Program-made: the position numbers and the translations under genes
Shown here: positions 1 to 6,520 of the stretch, one piece after another
Layout: every line of letters begins with the position of its first letter
How positions within the stretch are numbered: the stretch's first letter is position 1
NCBI GenBank assembly: GCA_003695505.1
Contig: RFIY01000126.1
Span: 1 to 16,982 of the forward strand
Source: Candidatus Dadabacteria bacterium
Lineage (GTDB): Bacteria; J088
Reading direction: 5' to 3'
DNA: 16,982 nt
The notes under the pieces: generated by a model
Seen by the model: the letters and a program-made list of their open reading frames with translations, nothing else
The model's database searches: none
Told to the model about the DNA's origin: nothing

Positions 1-245
1 AGTAGCGTTTGTAGTTATAGTTCCGTGGCGAGGCGCTGCAGTTCCAGGCGAGAGACCAGCTCCCGCTGGCTCCGCTGCTGCTTGTCTGCAATGCTGCCTT
101 GTACACCACCACCCTCCCCGGTCTGGGCTGCGCTGCGTTTATTCTAGCGGCTCGGAGAGTTCGGCAGGATTGGAGCGTCGTCGCCGAATCTGTGATGTTT
201 CAAACCGATGATTCTGCAACGGATACAAGCGGTGGCGAGATCATC
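1..245. other. Left-edge stretch without a recognisable gene
   Basis: No open frame here has a plausible start, ribosome binding site and family resemblance. On the minus strand a short open stretch between stop codons at about 144-146 and 15-17 reads in a protein-like way near its end (IADKQQRSQRELVSRLELQR) but has no ATG. It could be the decayed tail of a gene downstream of the recombinase, or chance. The window edge prevents a decision. Confidence 0.4.
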
Positions 246-1313
246 TCAATAACGTTCGCCTTCATCATCGTTGCCGGTGCCACATTCCTGAAACCAGGTC
301 CAACTGGCTTGCCCCCAATACAGTGCCTGGCCTGGTGGCGCTGGTGGCCTGTCAATACGTTCGCCATTGGAGGGCAACTGATGCATCGGGTGGGTTCGCC
401 TGTGTACTTCTTCAAGTCTCTTCGTACTCACCCGGATGTACCTCTGCGTAGTCGAAATATGCGCGTGTCCCAACAAAACCTGCAAGTCTCGCAAGTCCGC
501 TCCGTTGTCATGCATAGCCGTGGCCATCGAGTGCCTCAACGCGTGGCAGGCACCGGGTCTACCTGGAAGCGCCTTGCGAATGTACGCTCCGACCATACCC
601 GAGAGGCGGCTGGCACTGAGCGGACCGCCAAGATGTGACAAGAAAAGTATTCCGTCATCAGGCTTGTCACTGAGGAACAGATGCCGAATTCCGAGGTACT
701 TTCTCAACCAGAATCGCGCCCTGTCTCCTATCGGCAAATACTGCGAGTGTTTGGTTTTCGGGCGAAATAGATGGATCTTGCGCGTCGCCGTATCAAGATC
801 GGTTAACTTGATTCTGCGCAACGCACCTCTCCTCATCCCGACGCCATAAAACAGCTCAAGAATGGCGCGATCCCGAATCCCATATTTGGTCGTCACATCA
901 GGTTCGGAAAGAATACTCTCAATCTCCAGTGGAGAATACACCGCAACGGGTGCGCGATCAATCGGGCGTGGCAGCTCCAGGGCTTCGGCTGGATTGCGCT
1001 CAAGCAGCCCTCTCGTTGTCGCCCAGTTCAAAAACGACTTCACTGCAATCAACCTCGCCACAATGGAGTATGAGCTTAGCGGCGCACATGTAGGCTTGCG
1101 GTACTGCGTCCAGTACTTCAGATATTCTTCGAGCCCTCGTGGTGATATTTGCCTTGCCGTTTCTATCTTTCGTGACGAGCACCAGTTCAGGAAGTACCCG
1201 AGATACAGACGCCTGTCTCTGAGTGTAGACGGTGCCAAGCGATCATTAGTAGCGGCCCATTCGAGGTACTCGCCGATTGCTGATTCGATGTCTGTGTTTC
1301 GATTACTGGGCAT
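246..1313 (-). CDS. XerC/XerD-like tyrosine recombinase (site-specific integrase)
   Basis: This 355-aa protein has the two-domain layout of phage-integrase-family tyrosine recombinases. Residues about 8-105 form a SAM-like, core-binding N-terminal domain and about 125-300 the catalytic domain. The catalytic set is visible: Arg161 in YGVGMRRG, a Lys around 186-188 in RPKTKHS, His257 and Arg260 in CHALRHS, His283 in VLLGHAHISTTQRY, and the nucleophile Tyr292. Such enzymes make a covalent 3'-phosphotyrosine link and exchange strands at short sites. On plasmids they usually resolve multimers or move cassettes. The ATG at 1313 has a GAAAGG Shine-Dalgarno 5 bases upstream. About 60 residues follow the tyrosine, a longer tail than in chromosomal XerC/D, ending in a Pro- and Trp-containing stretch. 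Resolvase and integrase roles cannot be separated because no attachment site is certain. Confidence 0.93.
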   Translation of the reverse strand: MPSNRNTDIESAIGEYLEWAATNDRLAPSTLRDRRLYLGYFLNWCSSRKIETARQISPRGLEEYLKYWTQYRKPTCAPLSSYSIVARLIAVKSFLNWATTRGLLERNPAEALELPRPIDRAPVAVYSPLEIESILSEPDVTTKYGIRDRAILELFYGVGMRRGALRRIKLTDLDTATRKIHLFRPKTKHSQYLPIGDRARFWLRKYLGIRHLFLSDKPDDGILFLSHLGGPLSASRLSGMVGAYIRKALPGRPGACHALRHSMATAMHDNGADLRDLQVLLGHAHISTTQRYIRVSTKRLEEVHRRTHPMHQLPSNGERIDRPPAPPGQALYWGQASWTWFQECGTGNDDEGERY

Positions 1314-1553
1314 CGCAACCTTTCAGTGCAATCTGAAGTCCCATTCTCAATGTCGCGGTTGCCTGCGCGGCAGACGCTCATGATGATAGCGTGCCAAGTG
1401 CAAACTTACGACTGCACAGTGCGCCCTGCTTAAGTTCAGCCACTGGTGTTCCAAGGATAGAAGATCCGTCTGAATAAGCTATCCGTCGAGGCGCGCATCA
1501 TTCAACTCGAAGAATGGCAGATAGCGCGATCTGACATCGACTTGCGCAGCCGT
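1314..1553. other. Gene-poor spacer upstream of the recombinase, with inverted repeats
   Basis: No gene is supported. The spacer carries an inverted repeat AACTTA (1403-1408) / TAAGTT (1431-1436) around a 9-bp odd palindrome GCACAGTGC (1414-1422), next to a related GTGC-rich stretch (1391-1401). The position fits a recombinase operator or recombination site, but the arms are short and this is only a candidate. A plus-strand open stretch without an ATG (1461-1613) reads protein-like (LSVEARIIQLEEWQIARSDI) and may be a gene relic. Confidence 0.35.
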
Positions 1554-1871
1554 CTAGCCGCCGTTCATGCCGCGATCGCGGTGATCGACAATCCGTTTCT
1601 CCTCCGTCGGTGATACCGTTCTTACAACCACTTCGCCTGTGCACATGCAATATCGATATTTACCCGCGCCTCTCGCTTCTGGCCTCAGGAAAGAACACTG
1701 GATCCCGCCCTTCTCCGCAGGCATGCTGGTCCCTGCCCGGTCGAGGCTGCCCGGAGACTGCATCTCGATTTTAAGCTCGCGCAGGAACGAGGTGTACCGC
1801 GCTTCCCTTTCACGCCTTTTTGTCTTGCTGAGAAAAACGAATTCAGCCTGACTCCGGCACTTCCTTCCCAT
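1554..1871 (-). CDS. Possible small hypothetical protein (doubtful)
   Basis: This 105-aa frame overlaps the last 29 bases of the preceding 235-aa gene, which would suit translational coupling. The product would be basic and hydrophilic (KTKRREREARYTSFLRELK near the N-terminus), with three cysteines and no membrane segment. I recognise no family. Against it: no Shine-Dalgarno precedes the ATG at 1871, and a protein-like plus-strand frame overlaps its 3' part (1554-1613). In its favour, it fills an otherwise empty interval and lies on the same strand as its neighbours. It may be real, a fragment, or chance. Confidence 0.28.
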   Translation of the reverse strand: MGRKCRSQAEFVFLSKTKRREREARYTSFLRELKIEMQSPGSLDRAGTSMPAEKGGIQCSFLRPEARGAGKYRYCMCTGEVVVRTVSPTEEKRIVDHRDRGMNGG

Positions 1872-2550
1872 CGCGGACGATGGTTGTTTTGGTTGTACCG
1901 TCGGGGAGGAAATGGGTAATCGTGTAGTTGTCGTCGTCGATCACGGAGACGGTCATGGATCGGCGGCAATGGAATGAATACCGGTATGTATAATTCTGGC
2001 CGTTGATGCGGACGACGAAACGTTTGCCGGATGTGATGCGGTCATGCAGAAGGCGCCGCGAGCCTTTGCCGGCGAGTAGTGGCGGCGCCACGATGAGCGC
2101 CTGCATCGGAGTAAGGGGCCATGTCCAGGGAAGTTCGAGCAGCGGGAGTGTGCTGGGTTTGTAGGGGACGGGAAAAGTCTCCGCGAGCTCGGGATTCGTC
2201 TGTAGGGCCTTGCGCGGTGCGATCCAGTGGTCGAGGCGTGGCAGCCAGCTAACAAATTCGTCGGTGCGCAGACCGTTGTCTGGATCCGCGAGGTCTGCGC
2301 CCTGAAAATATTCTTCGTTCGGGAGAACGAGATTCAGGATAGGATCCTGGCCGCCGAGCGTGATGTCGACCGTGGGCCAGAGCTGGAAGATGTCGCGGGC
2401 CTCGTCCCGGGCAGCAACGCATCCTCCGACGAGCGCGTGGTACGGAGCGAGGAGCATGCGCTTCTTGTAGATCAGGCGAGCGCCATTATCAGTGCCATCG
2501 AAGTAAGGTTCGGAAGGCCCAAACATATTGAGAATGTGTCGCTTGGGCAT
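1843..2550 (-). CDS. Hypothetical protein encoded downstream of the relaxase
   Basis: This 235-aa protein starts at the ATG at 2550, preceded by a strong GGGGAGG Shine-Dalgarno at 2557-2564. That supports a real gene. It lies 57 bp after the relaxase stop on the same strand, so the two are probably cotranscribed. I do not recognise the family. There is no signal peptide or clear membrane span. The middle is rich in Pro, Trp and Leu (LPLLELPWTWPLTPMQALIV, residues about 134-153). The C-terminal 60 residues look like beta-strands (FVVRINGQNYTYRYSF, then SMTVSVIDDDNYTITHFLPD), as in a small beta-barrel or sheet domain. Its position suggests a mobilization accessory protein or a plasmid cargo gene, but that is inference only. 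Confidence 0.7.
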   Translation of the reverse strand: MPKRHILNMFGPSEPYFDGTDNGARLIYKKRMLLAPYHALVGGCVAARDEARDIFQLWPTVDITLGGQDPILNLVLPNEEYFQGADLADPDNGLRTDEFVSWLPRLDHWIAPRKALQTNPELAETFPVPYKPSTLPLLELPWTWPLTPMQALIVAPPLLAGKGSRRLLHDRITSGKRFVVRINGQNYTYRYSFHCRRSMTVSVIDDDNYTITHFLPDGTTKTTIVRDGKEVPESG

Positions 2551-2607
2551 GTGGCACCTCCCCTTCCCGCCTCGAGTCTGAAACCGAAATCTCTTCCCGC
2601 CAGCCGG

Positions 2608-3939
2608 CTAACGGGAACGCTCCTGAACCTTTGTCCGGTACGCAACATTGAGTACGGTTTCTGGTATCGGTGGTTGCAGCTCGTCGCGCAGTCGTTTCCA
2701 CCATTTGCGGCACTCGCGTTCCGTATTGGCGTTGGCCGCGCGGTCGGCGATGGCGCAGTGGTGGTCGTTGTGTAACGGGAGCACGTCGATGTAGTCGACG
2801 AGCGAACCGTCGCGGCGATTGTGAAACGCGGTAGCGCGGAGCGCGAGATCCATGCCGGGTAGTATGCCGAGTTCGCGACGCCGCTCGCGCTGCCGGTCCG
2901 ATTCGAGGTGGAAATAGTAGTTTCCGTCTCGTTCAAGGATGAGCGCGGTGCGGCTCGTCGTCTCGTCGTAAGTAATGTCGGCGAGGCGGTATAGTTGTGT
3001 CTTGCCGCGTGGGATGCGAACCTGGCCGGATACCGGCAGGCGCGAACGTTCCGACATTGCGTGAAGCTGGTGTAATTTGCGGAGCTGCGCCGGCAAGTCG
3101 TCGACGAGCTTCCAGGTGTCGCTCGTCAGGCGTTCTGCGAGACCATGTTGCTGGAGCCAACGCAGGCGTGAGATGCGGTGCGCGTGGCGGGTGACGGATG
3201 TCGGGTTACTTTGCGGTGGCTTGAGCTTGACGACGTTGTTGTCGTCTGCCGCGTTGAGCAGGGAGCGGTCGGTCAGTGTCGGGCGTGGTTGATGCAGATT
3301 GCGGGCTTCACGACGCAGACGTTGGTAGGGACGTTCTGGTCCGAGTTGTTTGGTAATCAGGTGTCTGCTGTATTGGCGCAGGTCGTTGCTGATGATCTCT
3401 TTGGGGATGCGGAAAGATTGCCGGTCGGTCTGGTTGTAGATGTACAGATGCGCATGCGGCTGTCCAGTGTTCGTGTGGATGGCGGCGCCCCACTCCACCT
3501 TGTGACCGAGGCGCGTTTCGAGGTACGCGACAATAGCGCGGGTGTGCTCGACAAGATCAATCTGGTCGCCATCCGCGGGGGAAATGATGAACCGAAACAT
3601 CACCGGCTGGTGCTTGCGGCGCTTGATGTGCTTCTGCTCGGCGTGCTTCTGCCAGGCGCCGAGTGTTTGTGGGAGAGAGATTTCGCCTTCGGCATTGAAA
3701 CCGGCGTAGAGGGGGTTACCTCCGGTTGCGGCTTCACGCTCGGCGTAGCGTCCATGCGCGGCCCAGAGGCCGGCACTTGTTGGACGGCCATACTTGGCGA
3801 TGATGACAGACTGCCTCAGTGTTGCGCGTGGGACGCGGCTTGAGCGGAGCTGCATGCGTTGTCCGTTGTTACGCAGTTTCCGTAGCAGGTGCTTGTAGTA
3901 GGAGCGGGCGTAAGTTTTTTGATTACGTGCAACCTGCAT
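2608..3939 (-). CDS. Plasmid relaxase / mobilization nuclease, DUF3363-type (VirD2/TraI-like)
   Basis: A relaxase nicks one strand at oriT, attaches to its 5' end and pilots it into a recipient. This 443-aa protein carries the histidine motif of the fold: His155, then PHAHLYI with His162 and His164, inside HTNTGQPHAHL. It is preceded by the typical FRFIISPADG segment (residues 115-124). Residues about 210-430 resemble the DUF3363 region, including RLRWLQQHGLAERL and a following TWKLVDDLPAQLRKL. The catalytic tyrosine cannot be assigned confidently; Tyr65 in AAHGRYAERE is a candidate. The protein seems shorter than many DUF3363 relaxases. No Shine-Dalgarno is obvious before the ATG at 3939, and the frame stays open only about 13 codons further with no ATG, GTG or TTG. 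No coupling protein or type IV secretion gene is visible, so the element looks mobilizable rather than self-transmissible. Confidence 0.82.
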   Translation of the reverse strand: MQVARNQKTYARSYYKHLLRKLRNNGQRMQLRSSRVPRATLRQSVIIAKYGRPTSAGLWAAHGRYAEREAATGGNPLYAGFNAEGEISLPQTLGAWQKHAEQKHIKRRKHQPVMFRFIISPADGDQIDLVEHTRAIVAYLETRLGHKVEWGAAIHTNTGQPHAHLYIYNQTDRQSFRIPKEIISNDLRQYSRHLITKQLGPERPYQRLRREARNLHQPRPTLTDRSLLNAADDNNVVKLKPPQSNPTSVTRHAHRISRLRWLQQHGLAERLTSDTWKLVDDLPAQLRKLHQLHAMSERSRLPVSGQVRIPRGKTQLYRLADITYDETTSRTALILERDGNYYFHLESDRQRERRRELGILPGMDLALRATAFHNRRDGSLVDYIDVLPLHNDHHCAIADRAANANTERECRKWWKRLRDELQPPIPETVLNVAYRTKVQERSR

Positions 3940-4080
3940 CAGATCGTCTGGTGGTGGCGCTTGGTCTGGTTCGCCTTACTATCCCAGGGAGACCAGAGAT
4001 CGGGCGCAAAAAATCTTGGCATTGGAGACCCTCTTGGGTATTTATGATAGGTTTCCAAAATGGGACGCGCAACCCGCTTA

Positions 4081-4110
4081 GTGGGCCGTTGTGGGCCGTT
4101 ATAAGCCGTT
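4081..4110 (+). repeat. 10-bp tandem repeat, three units
   Basis: Two exact copies of GTGGGCCGTT (4081-4090 and 4091-4100) are followed by a partial third, ATAAGCCGTT (4101-4110). The 10-bp period places each unit on about the same helix face, as for a cooperatively bound protein. Position beside the relaxase suggests a relaxosome accessory site, or a control element for the relaxase promoter. Confidence 0.7.
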
Positions 4111-4160
4111 GGGATGATTGCTATTTGCGAACAATACGGGTGTAATAAGGCGAATTTCTT

Positions 4161-4168
4161 TATCTTGC
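4161..4168 (+). other. Candidate oriT nick site (TATCTTG/C)
   Basis: The eight bases TATCTTGC match the YATCYTG/Y consensus of IncP/VirD2-class nick sites. They lie 222 bp upstream of the relaxase start, in AT-rich non-coding DNA. A good inverted repeat immediately upstream, as in RP4, is not evident, and an 8-mer this degenerate can occur by chance. Confidence 0.35.
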
Positions 4169-4566
4169 ACTAAGAATCATTCGGTGAATCTCCCTCTCAA
4201 GCGTCCGGCGCATTCGCACTCGCGCGCCATTCTTGCCGTCTACCCGTACCGGCCGCGCGCGTGGCGAAAATACATGCCAAATGGAGACACCCAGAGGATG
4301 TACAGAGCGTTGCTGTCCCCGCGCAAGCGCGACGATCCCGGGCGTCCGGTTTATTGAAGAATGAGCAGTCTTGTGGAACAGGACCTCGCTTTTACCAACT
4401 CGTCTGTCGAGTAGCTCGCGAGCTCCCGCCAATTCTCAATACGCCGCCAGTGGGACACGATCCGGGTTCAGCAACCTCGTGCAGCGCAAATCAACGGCGT
4501 AGAGATTCCAGAGCATCCAGCATTCCGCCCTTGTGCAGCGGATCGAACACGGTCCGCACCGCCTGG

Positions 4567-5961
4567 TTACTTGTCCTGCGTCATCATCCGCTGCAAACGC
4601 TCCACAAGGATCTCGTCGATAACCAGGCCAAAGAAAATGGATCTCGTTCCATCGCGACGGAAACCATCGAGGTACAACCCGCCCTTCTGCTGGATACGTT
4701 GTTCAGCCTCGGCCTCAAGTTCGATCAGTTCATCGTCGGATAAGGTTGCCCTGTACGCGTCGATGGCTTTCTGACGCTCCGCCGAGACGAGCGCCTTCTT
4801 CGCCTCGGTCAGCAGTTGTTGCGCTTCCTGCGACGTCCGGAGTTTGAGGCTGCTTTCTGCGAAGGCGATCGCGTCCTCGTACTCGCGACGCTCGAATGCC
4901 CGCCTCGCCTGTTTGACAAGCTGCGCGTGCATTTGTTCGGCCCGACGCTCGGCACGCGATTTGAATCCTCGCGGGGGTTGCCAGTTTTCTTTCAGAGCCC
5001 CCTTCCACCATCCGCCGGATTGGGGTTCTTTACCGTTTTCGCGCAGGTAGTCATAGTGCTCAATCTGAAACTCGATCAGTGCCGGGGGATAGTCCCTTAC
5101 GAGCGTCTCTGCAAGGTCCGGGCTTGCCTGGCGCTGGACCAGCGCCTGGACCAGCTCCGCGCGTTTTTCGGGCGTCGTGATGGACACCAGCCCTTCAGAG
5201 AGATCCTCCTCGCCAGAGCCAAGCGCCAGTGGCAACTGGAAGGCCTCCTTGCGGCGCGCGATGAACCGCAAGGCAACCACCTTCCGCCCTTCCCGCTTGT
5301 ACTCTACCTCTGCCTCAATGTCGGACACGGCGTTGACTTCGGCGATCGCTGCCTTGATGACGTAGCGATTCAGATCCCGGAACTGCGCATACTCACCATC
5401 GTCGAGTCCCATCAATTCACGAAACTGATCTATGAGCATAAAGTCCGAGTAGACCGTTTTGTCTGCTCGCCGGACACAGAGTTCGCTGACCAGGAATTCC
5501 CACAGCGTGATCGCGTGCTTGCTGCCGAAACCGCGTTGCACCTGGAGGTTGAGCCTCGCGAAGATATTCGGGTTGTACAGCAACTCGCGCAAATGGGGAC
5601 TGTAGGTGTATTCGCAGATGCCGTCTTTGAAGCGCGCGCTCGCAAGGATCGAGGTCACGGTCCATTCGTTTTTCCGGTCCCTGCCAAAGATGTTCCACTC
5701 GATCAGCGTACCGGTCAGCGCGCGAATAGCATCCTTGATGGTCTCGTAGTTGTTTGTCGAGATCCCAAGCGCATCGCACAGATCAGCAATACGGATCTGA
5801 TGCTTCTCTTCGGTCAGCAAGTCTTCGAACGCGTTGTGCAGGAGCACATTGGAACATTTGCGCTGTAACAGCGTAAGACGGTTCGCGATATGGACTGCGC
5901 CGGTATGTTTCTTGAGAATTTCATCGGCGGACCGGCCACCGACGGCAATTTGTTCCACCAT
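4567..5961 (-). CDS. rep: Plasmid replication initiator, Rep_3 (RepB) family
   Basis: The protein binds iterons and opens the origin for replication. It is 464 aa from the ATG at 5961. The frame stays open 89 codons further upstream, but that part is unlike coding sequence and covers iterons, and a TTAGGG ribosome site lies about 8 bases before 5961. Residues about 22-240 match Rep_3: the first winged-helix region has LTLLQRKCSNVLLHNAF and WEFLVSELC, and the second has FRELMGLDDGEYAQFRDLNR, AIAEVNAVSDIE and REGRKVVALRFIARRK. A segment with GGWWKGALKENWQPP (about 318-332) resembles a motif after the winged helices in some plasmid Reps. The C-terminus (about 340-440) is charged and helical. That makes it longer than minimal Rep_3 proteins of roughly 250-350 aa. 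Iterons and inverted half-sites lie directly upstream, which suggests autorepression. Confidence 0.92.
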   Translation of the reverse strand: MVEQIAVGGRSADEILKKHTGAVHIANRLTLLQRKCSNVLLHNAFEDLLTEEKHQIRIADLCDALGISTNNYETIKDAIRALTGTLIEWNIFGRDRKNEWTVTSILASARFKDGICEYTYSPHLRELLYNPNIFARLNLQVQRGFGSKHAITLWEFLVSELCVRRADKTVYSDFMLIDQFRELMGLDDGEYAQFRDLNRYVIKAAIAEVNAVSDIEAEVEYKREGRKVVALRFIARRKEAFQLPLALGSGEEDLSEGLVSITTPEKRAELVQALVQRQASPDLAETLVRDYPPALIEFQIEHYDYLRENGKEPQSGGWWKGALKENWQPPRGFKSRAERRAEQMHAQLVKQARRAFERREYEDAIAFAESSLKLRTSQEAQQLLTEAKKALVSAERQKAIDAYRATLSDDELIELEAEAEQRIQQKGGLYLDGFRRDGTRSIFFGLVIDEILVERLQRMMTQDK

Positions 5962-6032
5962 CGAAAACGCCCTAACGGGGAAATGCCACCATATGTAAAT
6001 TACCACAATTGCGGCGAAGGCGGGGGCCGAAA

Positions 6033-6049
6033 GTGGAAGGCGTTTCCAC
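6033..6049. promoter_or_regulatory. Inverted iteron half-sites upstream of rep (candidate Rep operator)
   Basis: GTGGAA (6033-6038) and TTCCAC (6044-6049) form a perfect 6-bp inverted repeat around 5 bases and carry the conserved left half of the iteron. The site is 72 bp upstream of the rep start. In several iteron plasmids, Rep dimers bind such inverted half-sites to repress rep. Here that role is inferred from arrangement alone. Confidence 0.5.
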
Positions 6050-6081
6050 CTCGGACGGGCACGTTCGTGTTCGCAGGAATA

Positions 6082-6141
6082 GTGGAAGGATCTGGGAAGC
6101 ATGGTGGAAACCTGCCACAGCAATCGTGGAAAGATTTGGGA
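6082..6141 (+). repeat. Iterons, plus-orientation run
   Basis: Copies begin at 6082 (GTGGAAGGATCTGGGA), 6104 (GTGGAAACCTGCCACA, a weak right half) and 6126 (GTGGAAAGATTTGGGA). Their starts are exactly 22 bp apart, two helical turns, so Rep monomers would line up on one face of the DNA. A further copy in this orientation, GTGGAAGGATTTGTGA, sits alone at 6250-6265. Confidence 0.85.
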
Positions 6142-6249
6142 TGCACGCGACGGCGAAGGGGTCCCTGTAAGGATCCAGGTGCTGCAACAGGCCGCATACG
6201 AAAAATAGAAGCCTTTTCGGATATACAAGGGCTCTGTGATGGCGCTATG

Positions 6250-6265
6250 GTGGAAGGATTTGTGA
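6250..6265 (+). repeat. Isolated iteron copy
   Basis: GTGGAAGGATTTGTGA matches the iteron at 14 or more of 16 positions. It lies between the two main runs in the plus orientation, 42 bp from the first minus-oriented copy, so the two groups point toward each other. Confidence 0.75.
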
Positions 6266-6291
6266 TGGCCACCGAAACGCCACCTCCCCTA

Positions 6292-6403
6292 TCCCAAATT
6301 GCTCCACATTAGAACGAAGATCCCCGATCCTTCCACCGAGGATCCCAGAAACCTCCACCCCGGGATCCCATAACTTTCCACATTGCTTCCCGCATCCTTC
6401 CAC
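6292..6403 (-). repeat. Iterons, minus-orientation run of five
   Basis: Read on the minus strand the copies are GTGGAGCAATTTGGGA (6292-6307), GTGGAAGGATCGGGGA (6321-6336), GTGGAGGTTTCTGGGA (6343-6358), GTGGAAAGTTATGGGA (6366-6381) and GTGGAAGGATGCGGGA (6388-6403). The last four start 22-23 bp apart; the first is 29 bp from its neighbour. GTGGA and GGGA are the invariant ends. Confidence 0.88.
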
Positions 6404-6450
6404 CATAACCAGCTGAGAACCTGCATGAATTCGAGGTTTCGCTGTACGCT

Positions 6451-6510
6451 TAAAGTGTTAATGTTGTTAAGAAGGAAAAGTGTTGTTTTTAATTAAAGGA
6501 AAACACACGA
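6451..6510. other. AT-rich segment with stem-loop: unwinding element and/or par terminator
   Basis: The stretch is strongly AT-rich. It includes an imperfect stem, GTGTTGTTTTT (6480-6490) with AAAACACAC (6500-6508), around AATTAAAGG. On the minus strand this stem is followed by CTTTTCC, so it could terminate the leftward par operon that ends at 6521. Its place beside the iterons also fits a DNA-unwinding element. Both readings are inference. Confidence 0.45.
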
Positions 6511-6520
6511 AAGGGATCGA

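Larger units (their letters stand above)
3940..4566. other. 627-bp non-coding region between relaxase and rep; candidate oriT region
   Basis: No frame in this stretch has a convincing start and protein-like content. It holds tandem 10-bp repeats (4081-4110), an IncP-like nick-site match (4161-4168) and AT-rich DNA around 4110-4180. Near its right end, on the minus strand, a tiny frame 4491-4559 (GTG start, 22 codons) reads MRTVFDPLHKGGMLDALESL. It follows rep directly and could be a leaderless peptide or a gene remnant. The location beside a relaxase gene is where oriT commonly lies. Confidence 0.45.
5962..6520. other. Iteron-type replication origin region (oriV)
   Basis: This 559-bp non-coding region upstream of rep contains at least eight good and one weak copy of a 16-bp iteron, consensus GTGGAAGGATYTGGGA, an inverted pair of half-sites close to rep, and AT-rich DNA at about 6451-6510 that could be the melting region. 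This is the expected composition of an iteron-controlled theta origin. I did not identify a DnaA box with confidence. Confidence 0.85.

Noticed and set aside
99-638. Plus-strand frame of 179 aa at the left edge
   Set aside because: It is antisense to the well-supported recombinase for most of its length and has no family resemblance or ribosome site.
4160-4432. Minus-strand 90-aa frame in the relaxase-rep gap
   Set aside because: No ribosome site, no recognisable motif, and its composition resembles neighbouring non-coding DNA. It also ends across the candidate nick site.
4816-5868. Plus-strand frame of 350 aa opposite rep
   Set aside because: It is a mirror frame of the Rep_3 coding strand, whose conserved motifs are all on the minus strand.
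5962-6228. N-terminal 89-codon extension of rep
   Set aside because: It runs through iterons, reads like non-coding sequence, and a start with a ribosome site exists at 5961.
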